A stretch of 5,032 nucleotides of DNA, taken from an uncultured Clostridia bacterium (GTDB lineage Bacteria; Bacillota; Clostridia; Monoglobales; Monoglobaceae). How positions within the stretch are numbered: position 1 is the stretch's first letter; each line of letters begins with the position of its first letter. The DNA lies in the NCBI GenBank assembly GCA_945878965.1, contig CAMCUJ010000122.1:1-5032 (forward strand), given 5' to 3'. This document shows positions 1-5,032 of the stretch, one piece after another. Position numbers and translations under genes: made by a program. Below the pieces are notes generated by a model. That model worked only from the letters and a program-made list of their open reading frames with translations, did no database searches and was not told where the DNA came from.

Positions 1-1082
1 ATACCTACCACAGAATAAAAGTGATACTTAAGCTGTGTAGAATTATGAACCGACATAAGCTCTGCAGTAATGTGACAGCCTTTTATCATCGCCTTATATA
101 GGGCTATGTATTTTTCGCAATCATCTGCCGCCTTTTCAAAATCTGCATTTTTATAATAATATATACCACTGAAAAAATACATATCAAGGTCGCTGCCAAG
201 CGTATTTATATTTTCTTTCGCTTTAATCCCGAAATATAAATCGCATATTTTTTTTACCTCAGCATATTTTTGAGATTTATATAGTATGTTTGCAATATTC
301 TTATAAAATGCACAGACCTCTAAATATCTGCCGTTCTTTAAAGACTTCTCAATGCCATTTTCAAGGCTTTCCACGGCAAGCTTACGATAATATTCTTTTT
401 TATGCGGCTGAAATTTAGCATATGCACAATAAACAGAAGCAAGCTGAGAATATCTTATACTGTTATCAGGATTATTTTTTATCTCCAGCTCAATTAATTC
501 TTTATATCTTGCCATCTTCTTTGAATGTTTTTCTATATCGGTTCCATAACAATAGCCCCAATGCTTAAATATACTTTGTGAGAGCATTTTCACCCTGCGA
601 ATATCATCGGTTTTAACACTCTCGTGAACATGACCGAAAAACTCTCTTCCGCTTTTTCTTTCAAATAATCTCAAAATAAATGCATCATTATATATCATTT
701 CGGAATCAGGCTCAGAAAAGTTCCTTTGTATATATGAAGCCGCATCATAATTCTTATACTCACAACTGTTAAAGAAGCTTATAAGTTCGCTTGAATCTTC
801 AAGAAACTCATCGGCATCAACAACCATAAACCACTCACCATTAGCATACTTAAGCGATTCATTTCTCGCCGCCGAAAAATCATTTGTCCATTCATAAAAA
901 TAAACTCTGTCTGTATATTTCTTTGCAATTTCTACCGAATTATCACTTGAACCCGTATCTACAATTACAAGCTCGCTGTCCACCTTCTCAAGCACAGGAA
1001 CCAAGCTGCTTAAACATCTGTCAAGACATTCACTTTCATCCTTTATTATCATTCCTATTGTAAGCTTTTTTATGATAATCAC
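1..1082 (-). CDS. Family 2 glycosyltransferase with TPR-like C-terminal region (3' end cut by window edge)
   Basis: The frame is open for 360 codons and runs off the left edge without a stop. It has no signal peptide or membrane segment, so it is probably cytoplasmic. Residues 1-100 (from the GTG) are a GT-A fold: the beta1 start KKLTIGMIIKDE at 5-16, VDTGSSDNS at 41-49 (nucleotide-sugar binding), WTNDFSAARNESL at 65-77, and VVDADEF at 87-93, whose D89-A-D91 is the metal-binding DxD. HVHES at 151-155 is also typical of this group. Residues about 205-335 are helical and TPR-like, with repeated Tyr/Ala-rich helix pairs. This arrangement is common in clostridial TPR-linked GT2 enzymes, the broad group that includes peptide glycosyltransferases such as SunS. 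The family is clear; donor sugar and acceptor are not. The start is uncertain: GTG at 1082 is the only canonical codon between the upstream in-frame stop and an internal ATG at 1052, but the Shine-Dalgarno favours ATA at 1073, giving an N-terminus of MKKLTIGMII. The gene lies 169 bases after the pectinesterase stop, so it is probably transcribed separately. Confidence 0.9.
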   Translation of the reverse strand, partial: MIIIKKLTIGMIIKDESECLDRCLSSLVPVLEKVDSELVIVDTGSSDNSVEIAKKYTDRVYFYEWTNDFSAARNESLKYANGEWFMVVDADEFLEDSSELISFFNSCEYKNYDAASYIQRNFSEPDSEMIYNDAFILRLFERKSGREFFGHVHESVKTDDIRRVKMLSQSIFKHWGYCYGTDIEKHSKKMARYKELIELEIKNNPDNSIRYSQLASVYCAYAKFQPHKKEYYRKLAVESLENGIEKSLKNGRYLEVCAFYKNIANILYKSQKYAEVKKICDLYFGIKAKENINTLGSDLDMYFFSGIYYYKNADFEKAADDCEKYIALYKAMIKGCHITAELMSVHNSTQLKYHFYSVVG

Positions 1083-1088
1083 TTCCTT
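1077..1088 (-). promoter_or_regulatory. Strong Shine-Dalgarno that decides the glycosyltransferase start
   Basis: On the minus strand AAGGAAGTGAT matches the anti-Shine-Dalgarno complement AAGGAGGTGAT at 10 of 11 positions. The candidate GTG start (1082-1080) sits inside this element, only one base after AGGA, which is too close to be used with it. The ATA at 1073-1071 is 8 bases after GGAAG, the normal distance, and ATC at 1076-1074 is 5 bases after it. Starting at ATA gives the N-terminus usual for this family. The match is seen directly; use of ATA is inferred. Confidence 0.6.
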
Positions 1089-1111
1089 TTCTACGCTTTT
1101 AAAATATCCTC

Positions 1112-1173
1112 TGATTTAAATTGCCAACATAAATAACATAACTTTTATTCGTTTATGTTGGCAATTTGAATTA
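1112..1173. repeat. Large inverted repeat, 16-bp perfect arms
   Basis: Positions 1118-1133 and 1152-1167 are perfect reverse complements (16 bp; core TTGCCAACATAAA), separated by an 18-base loop. The pairing extends outward to 1112/1173 if G-U pairs are allowed in a plus-strand RNA; in minus-strand RNA those positions (1113/1172, 1117/1168, and inner 1134/1151) become C-A mismatches. It lies directly upstream of the glycosyltransferase start and overlaps its possible -35 box. It could be a DNA operator, a terminator for something read on the plus strand, or part of a small RNA. There is no U-tract on either side. Confidence 0.6.
1135..1164 (-). promoter_or_regulatory. Possible sigma70-type promoter of the glycosyltransferase gene
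   Basis: TTGCCA (1164-1159) resembles the -35 box TTGACA at 5 of 6 positions. TATGTT (1140-1135) lies 18 bases downstream and matches TATAAT at 4 of 6. The region is very AT-rich, so such matches are easy to find by chance. The -35 box falls inside one arm of the large inverted repeat at 1112-1173, so any factor bound there could block it. Confidence 0.3.
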
Positions 1174-1196
1174 AAGAAACTCTAATTAAATATTGT

Positions 1197-1230
1197 GCTT
1201 TTACGCCCGATTTATTTCGGGCGTAAAAGC
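1197..1230 (-). terminator. 3' stem-loop of the pectinesterase gene (no clear U-tract)
   Basis: Positions 1197-1210 and 1217-1230 form a perfect 14-bp stem with a GC-rich core (GCCCGA/TCGGGC) and a 6-base loop. The stem begins 21 bases after the pectinesterase stop, the usual position for a terminator or an mRNA 3'-stabilising hairpin. On the minus strand it is followed by ACAATATTTAATT rather than a run of T, so it is not a textbook intrinsic terminator. The hairpin is certain as a sequence feature; termination is inferred. Confidence 0.6.
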
Positions 1231-1251
1231 CGCTGATTAAATTAAAAATTA

Positions 1252-4176
1252 TTATTCGCCCTGCCAGCTGTCACAGGCACTTATAGGTGAAATATTTAAA
1301 AGTCCGTCCCAAACCATAACCTTTAGTTCATATCTGCCCTTATCGGTCTTAGGAATAGTCACATTGTCCATTTTTGCTGTTATAGTATCGTTTGCCTTAA
1401 CATCATTGACAGACATTCTTTCAAATACTCCGTCCTTGTAAAGAACCATAATTACCGCAGAATCCGATTCAGCCTTTTTATCGCTCAAATATGAAATTGA
1501 AGTGTTTGAAACATCCGAATTTTCAAGAACACTGTCCAATTCACTTTCACCTGCCATAAACCTTGACGCTGCAAGTGTAACATTAAACGCCTCGTCAACC
1601 GCCGCAGTTTCCGCTATGGAATCATATTCCGCAGTTGCCTTAAGAATTAATTCTCCGCCGTCTTCTACGCTTCCCGAAACAATATCATATTTAAGTTTTG
1701 AACCGTAACGACCGTATTTCGGAAGACTTTCGATACTATCTATATATTTCCCTTTATACTTCGCCGAAACATCAGCCAAATCCTTTTCGGAAATCTCATT
1801 CAGACTTCTTACATAAATATTATCGATCGTGAAATTAATTCCTGCTACATTTCTGTCGGGTCTTACCGTTATTGAACCCGGTACAAGATTCTTTGCCGTA
1901 ACGCTGCTGCCTATTGCCGTAAACGGAGCGTTATTCTCCTTTGAAACAATTCTCTTTCCGCTCTCATCATATATATAATACGATATTTTAGGTGCAAGCG
2001 TGGTATCTGTCGAATCGAAATTCTCTTCTGTTATCTTTGATGCATCTATTATAATTTTAGCCTTGTACTTGTTTCCTATCGTATTTTGAGCTATGAAAGT
2101 ATTGGTGCTCTTACCGTCACTTATTTTTGAAGGTTCAAAACGCACCTGTGCAACACTCTTTGAGCCGAAATTATCAGCGTCCGCCGGTCTTATATAAATC
2201 TCAACCTTGCCCTTTGTTCCTATTGCTTTAACATTTACATCAAAGCTTATCTCCGTAACCTCGCCTATGCGGTTTCCAAACTCATACTTAAAGTCGTGTA
2301 TTCCCTTTCCTTCGTGAATATCAGCCGCTATATTAGTAGAGCCTTTCTGATTAACCTCAAAGCTCTTGTTTGAATTTTCTTCGGTAATTCCCCATGTAAT
2401 ATTGTCAAGATACTGTTTTCCGTCACCAAGTGCAAATTCCGAATCCTTTAAATAATCCGTATTCGCCAGCTTAAGAACGCTCTTTTCCTCGCTCTCAAAG
2501 TCCATAACCTTATCTGTTTCAACATTATCATTTCCAACAAAAATATTATATCTTCTTACAATATCCTTAGCACCCGGCTGTGATATTGTAGCCGTAAGAT
2601 ACGCACTCTTTATTTCATCGCCGTACTTGCCTAAATTAATCCTGCCTGTGCTGTCAATAACATTTTCGTTGCTTGATGTCCACTTAATTTTTATATCGTC
2701 ATTGTATGGAACCTCTGTTGCAAGAGCAATATTTTCTGTCACAAGTCCGCTTGGCATAACCAAAGAATCTGCAACCGCCTCCGAAACTATATCGGGTTTG
2801 TAAAGCTCCTTTACTCCCATCGGATCCCAGTCATCAGGCTCATTCATAGACTCAGTAGATGAATTATATGACGCTCTTAGGAAGTTCCACGGATTATACT
2901 TAATTATCAAATCATTATCGTTAAGAATTGTTTCATATGATGCCTTAACCGAGCTTAATATAGGATTTCCGTCTATGTCCATTGTGTTGTATTCCTGCCA
3001 TCTTGCATTATTTCTGCTGTTTGACGACATATCCGTAAAACGTGAATCGCCCTTTGATATATGCTTATCCATCTTACAATTTACATAAGTAATATTAGCA
3101 TCAGGACGCCATGGTCTTCCCAGTGTATATGAATTGTCAGCCGCCTTGCTCTTTCCGTTCTTTGCTTCTCTTGTTATACTGCAATTTAAAAACAGATATC
3201 CGTTAGTACATTTTTCCGCATGATTTGCCGCTGTAACGTGACCTGTTCCGTATGGCGAATTTAATGTACATTCGTTAAACACCGCAATTGAATCACCGAA
3301 TATGTAATCTACCGTTCCTTCTATGTAGCATTTCTCAAAATAAGTTCTTGACCTGTCCTTTATATAAAGAGTATCTTGTCTTCCGTACATCTCACAGTTC
3401 CTAAAAATTGCACGGTCACCCGAAACACAAAGAGCCACCGACTGAGTCTGCTGCGTTGTAGGGTCTTTCTTTCTCGACGTAAGTGCCGCATTCGTTTCTG
3501 CACCTATCATATCAGCATCCTCTTCAGCTGCAACCTCTATGTTATATGAATTTTCAAATATTATGCCCTCTGCAATAAAGTCATTAGCTTTTCCGCTTAC
3601 CGTAAATGATGACGAATTGTTTGTACCTGTTGTCTTAGCACTTCCGTCACTGTTAAGAACCGGTATAACACTTCCGTCCTCACCTATTGTAAATGTTCGC
3701 TTTGAATTATAACTGTTTATCGCTTTGGTTTTTTCTTCCTCTGTCATAGTCTTAGATGCTTTTGCAAGCTCAATCTTTTTATCCCAGAACTCCCCAAAGC
3801 TATAGTAGTTATTACACTGTCCATAGTAAAATGTAAGCTTTACAGCTCCATCCGCACCGCTCTTTTTCTTCATTGTGATATACGGAGCCTCAAGTAATAT
3901 ATACTCTCTGTAGGTTCCCGGTGCAATTTCAATAGTTATACGCTCTGATTCACTTTTTGGCTTGTTTTCATTAACATAATTCACAGCTCCCGTAAGAGTT
4001 TTATAGCTAACGCCCTCTGTGTCGTTTTCAAGCGTTAAATCTACCGTAATCACTCTGTCCGAGCTTAGTGCAGCATTTTCGGCTTTAGTATTACTGTCCT
4101 GGGCATATACCAAAGCCGCCGTAAATAACTGAATTATCATTATCAGTGATATACCTATACATACCAACTTTTTCAT
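1252..4176 (-). CDS. Secreted multidomain pectinesterase (pectin methylesterase, CE8)
   Basis: It removes methyl esters from pectin homogalacturonan outside the cell, releasing methanol and exposing carboxylates for lyases and polygalacturonases. Counting from ATG 4176 (974 residues): a signal peptide at 1-25 (KK, hydrophobic core, VYA then Q); the CE8 beta-helix at about 43-434; an atrophied bacterial Ig-like domain at about 462-548 (IKWTSSNENVI, LTATI); a beta-sandwich of unknown ligand at about 551-791, starting VMDFES and ending FTIDNIYVRSL; and a C-terminal beta domain at about 859-974 (VIMVLYKDG, LKVMVWDG) of a type common at the ends of clostridial polysaccharide enzymes. All CE8 catalytic residues are visible: Q245 in QSVAL, Q267 and D268 in QDTLY, D290 in DYIFG, R354 and W356 in LGRPW. 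It is far longer than simple bacterial pectinesterases (roughly 350-430 residues). It has no SLH, dockerin or sortase signal, so it is probably released or held by its accessory domains. ATG 4176 is preferred to GTG 4194 because it begins a proper signal peptide and has an upstream GGGGAG. Confidence 0.95.
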   Translation of the reverse strand: MKKLVCIGISLIMIIQLFTAALVYAQDSNTKAENAALSSDRVITVDLTLENDTEGVSYKTLTGAVNYVNENKPKSESERITIEIAPGTYREYILLEAPYITMKKKSGADGAVKLTFYYGQCNNYYSFGEFWDKKIELAKASKTMTEEEKTKAINSYNSKRTFTIGEDGSVIPVLNSDGSAKTTGTNNSSSFTVSGKANDFIAEGIIFENSYNIEVAAEEDADMIGAETNAALTSRKKDPTTQQTQSVALCVSGDRAIFRNCEMYGRQDTLYIKDRSRTYFEKCYIEGTVDYIFGDSIAVFNECTLNSPYGTGHVTAANHAEKCTNGYLFLNCSITREAKNGKSKAADNSYTLGRPWRPDANITYVNCKMDKHISKGDSRFTDMSSNSRNNARWQEYNTMDIDGNPILSSVKASYETILNDNDLIIKYNPWNFLRASYNSSTESMNEPDDWDPMGVKELYKPDIVSEAVADSLVMPSGLVTENIALATEVPYNDDIKIKWTSSNENVIDSTGRINLGKYGDEIKSAYLTATISQPGAKDIVRRYNIFVGNDNVETDKVMDFESEEKSVLKLANTDYLKDSEFALGDGKQYLDNITWGITEENSNKSFEVNQKGSTNIAADIHEGKGIHDFKYEFGNRIGEVTEISFDVNVKAIGTKGKVEIYIRPADADNFGSKSVAQVRFEPSKISDGKSTNTFIAQNTIGNKYKAKIIIDASKITEENFDSTDTTLAPKISYYIYDESGKRIVSKENNAPFTAIGSSVTAKNLVPGSITVRPDRNVAGINFTIDNIYVRSLNEISEKDLADVSAKYKGKYIDSIESLPKYGRYGSKLKYDIVSGSVEDGGELILKATAEYDSIAETAAVDEAFNVTLAASRFMAGESELDSVLENSDVSNTSISYLSDKKAESDSAVIMVLYKDGVFERMSVNDVKANDTITAKMDNVTIPKTDKGRYELKVMVWDGLLNISPISACDSWQGE

Positions 4177-4186
4177 TTCATCATTT

Positions 4187-4192
4187 CTCCCC
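4187..4192 (-). promoter_or_regulatory. Ribosome binding site of the pectinesterase
   Basis: GGGGAG on the minus strand lies 10 bases before ATG 4176. It supports that start over the in-frame GTG at 4194, which overlaps this region and has only AT-rich sequence upstream. Confidence 0.6.
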
Positions 4193-4211
4193 ACATAAAT
4201 ATTCTTTTCTT

Positions 4212-4241
4212 ATCATATTTAAAAGTTAAATGTAATCTAAA
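4212..4241 (-). promoter_or_regulatory. Probable sigma70-type promoter of the pectinesterase
   Basis: TATGAT (4217-4212) matches TATAAT at 5 of 6 positions, and TTTAGA (4241-4236) matches TTGACA at 4 of 6, with an 18-base spacer. Transcription would begin near 4205, giving a leader of about 30 bases that contains the GGGGAG site. The promoter overlaps the inverted repeat at 4216-4251, which suggests regulation. It was found by eye in AT-rich sequence. Confidence 0.45.
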
Positions 4242-4251
4242 CTTTTAAATA
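4216..4251. repeat. Inverted repeat overlapping the pectinesterase promoter (possible operator)
   Basis: Arms 4216-4227 (TATTTAAAAGTT) and 4240-4251 are perfect 12-bp reverse complements with a 12-base spacer. One arm overlaps the -35 box by two bases and the other the -10 box by two bases. The arm centres are about 24 bases apart, on one face of the helix within about two turns, as expected for a dimeric regulator. AT-only arms also arise by chance, so operator function is an inference. Confidence 0.45.
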
Positions 4252-4268
4252 GATTTGAGCTATAAACG

Positions 4269-4307
4269 TACAGATAAAGGATAAGCACTGCCTACCCTTT
4301 ATCTGTA
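4269..4307 (-). terminator. Long 3' hairpin after the SLH-protein gene
   Basis: The 39 bases form a near-complete hairpin 20 bases after the SLH stop. The outer 12 bp (TACAGATAAAGG with its complement) are perfect, and pairing continues to the centre with only two G-U pairs, about 18 bp around a 3-base loop. Those two pairs are G-U only in minus-strand RNA and become C-A mismatches on the plus strand, so the structure fits the direction of the SLH gene. The following sequence, CGTTTATAGC, has no real U-tract, so it may be a 3'-end stabilising or weak termination structure. Confidence 0.6.
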
Positions 4308-4327
4308 ATTTATTATCTTAAATTTAA

Positions 4328-5032
4328 TTATTTAGTTGCTGACTGCTCCATATAATCCATTATAACAGAAAGTATCTTCGCAGCTTCCGCACGTGTTGCA
4401 TAAGCCTTTGGATTAAAGTTGTTGTTCTCATCTCCCGAAAGAACTCCGCACTTCTTCATCTTTGCAACAGAATCAACTGCATAATCGGAAATTTCAGCCG
4501 CATCATTAAACTCGCCTGTTTCATTATCGCTGTCAATGTTTGTAGCGAGTGCAGCCATTACGGCCAAATCCTGTCGTGTTATGCCTTGACCTACGCCAAA
4601 TACAGTATCGCTCTGACCCTTAACAACTCCCATACTGCTTAAAATTGCTACTGCCTCTTCATAATATGAACCGTTCTCAACATCTTCAAATGCCTTAGCA
4701 TTATCTGTGTTGTTTTCAAATTCAAATGCTCTTACAAGCATTGTTGCAAACTGCTCACGTGTAACTAAGCCGTTAGGGTCAAACTTATTATCGCCTACAC
4801 CATTAACAATGCCCTTATTTACAAGTCTGTTAATGTGAGCTACTGCCCAGCCATGCTCCTGAAGGTCTGTAAACTTCGGTGCAGATACATTTGTATTGAT
4901 ATTAGGGTTAGATACTATATCAGTATAATCTGTATAGCTGCCTATAACTCCGCCTGCACCGCCGCCGCTGCTTGGCACGAAGCTTCCGCCTCCGCCGCCT
5001 CCGCCGCCTGACGTATTGCTTTTCTTACCCTT
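4328..5032 (-). CDS. S-layer homology (SLH) domain protein, C-terminal part (5' end beyond window)
   Basis: The frame is open to the right edge, leaving 234 residues plus the stop; the true start is outside. It begins with KGKKSNTS, a run of eight glycines (residues 9-16), then SFVPSS and a second Gly/Ala stretch to about residue 28: a flexible linker. Three SLH repeats follow at about 53-106 (KFTDL, GVGDNKFDPNG, TREQFATML), 114-166 (AFEDV, TRQDLAVMA) and 174-226 (EFNDA, NNFNPKAYATRAEAAKIL). The third keeps the TRAE motif; the second is the most divergent. Three SLH repeats normally bind pyruvylated secondary cell-wall polymers and anchor a protein to the envelope. The N-terminal part, which would give its function, cannot be seen; beside a pectinesterase it could be a polysaccharide-degrading or binding module, but this is a guess. 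GTG 4978 lies inside the linker and is not a believable start. Confidence 0.92.
   Translation of the reverse strand, partial: KGKKSNTSGGGGGGGGSFVPSSGGGAGGVIGSYTDYTDIVSNPNINTNVSAPKFTDLQEHGWAVAHINRLVNKGIVNGVGDNKFDPNGLVTREQFATMLVRAFEFENNTDNAKAFEDVENGSYYEEAVAILSSMGVVKGQSDTVFGVGQGITRQDLAVMAALATNIDSDNETGEFNDAAEISDYAVDSVAKMKKCGVLSGDENNNFNPKAYATRAEAAKILSVIMDYMEQSATK
4985..5008 (-). repeat. Poly-glycine linker coding tract
   Basis: Eight consecutive GGC/GGA codons encode Gly8 immediately before the SLH region of the partial surface protein, with further glycine codons at about 4949-4966. It is a strikingly GC-rich patch in an AT-rich gene. Such tracts link an extracellular module to its SLH anchor and are prone to length changes by slippage. 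Confidence 0.7.

Noticed and set aside
1083..1251. Riboswitch, small gene or tRNA in the gap
   Set aside because: Apart from the two dyads and a weak promoter, the gap is AT-rich with no conserved aptamer core, tRNA cloverleaf or coding frame that I could recognise.
1502..1708. A 68-codon plus-strand open frame
   Set aside because: It lies wholly antisense to the well-supported pectinesterase and has no recognisable domain or ribosome binding site; it is a shadow of the real gene.
4177..4194. GTG 4194 as the pectinesterase start, adding six residues (MGRNDE)
   Set aside because: It would place acidic residues before the signal peptide, and the purine-rich GGGGAG site lies downstream of it, where it serves ATG 4176.
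4976..4978. GTG 4978 as the start of the SLH protein (216 residues)
   Set aside because: It sits inside a glycine-rich linker, the frame stays open to the window edge, and an SLH protein needs a signal peptide, so the gene begins outside the window.
1..5032. Mobile element, CRISPR array, defence or toxin-antitoxin system
   Set aside because: I saw no transposase or integrase motifs, no regularly spaced direct repeats and no small paired genes; the dyads are single and intergenic.

Overview
The window is AT-rich with A/T-ending codons and looks like a gut or rumen clostridial Firmicute that lives on plant cell-wall polysaccharide. The evidence is a secreted pectin methylesterase carrying clostridial-type accessory domains, an adjacent S-layer-homology (SLH) protein, and long Shine-Dalgarno matches. 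Pectin-specialist clostridia with many SLH-bearing carbohydrate enzymes, such as Monoglobus, would fit, but this is inference and no marker gene is present to place the organism.

All three genes lie on the minus strand, so they read from high to low coordinates. First (4328-5032) is the C-terminal end of a surface protein: a glycine-rich linker followed by three SLH repeats. Its beginning lies beyond the right edge. A 133-base gap follows, holding a 39-base hairpin after the SLH stop codon and then a sigma70-like promoter overlapping a 12-bp inverted repeat. Second (1252-4176) is a 974-residue secreted family CE8 pectinesterase with its whole catalytic set intact and about 540 residues of accessory beta-sandwich domains. 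A 169-base gap follows, holding a perfect 14-bp hairpin just after the pectinesterase stop and a large 16-bp inverted repeat that overlaps a weak possible promoter. Third (1-1082) is a family 2 glycosyltransferase with a helical TPR-like C-terminal part, cut by the left edge. Its best ribosome binding site points to an ATA start codon rather than to the only canonical candidate, GTG.

Working together: the SLH protein would be held on the cell wall, and the pectinesterase would be secreted to de-esterify pectin so that lyases and polygalacturonases can act. The glycosyltransferase acts inside the cell on an acceptor that cannot be seen here; a link to surface-protein glycosylation is speculative. 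Each gap has its own hairpin and a possible promoter, so the genes look separately transcribed rather than one tight operon. I found no clear novel system, mobile element, RNA gene or CRISPR array. The most unusual points are the probable non-AUG start and the set of strong dyads without U-tracts.
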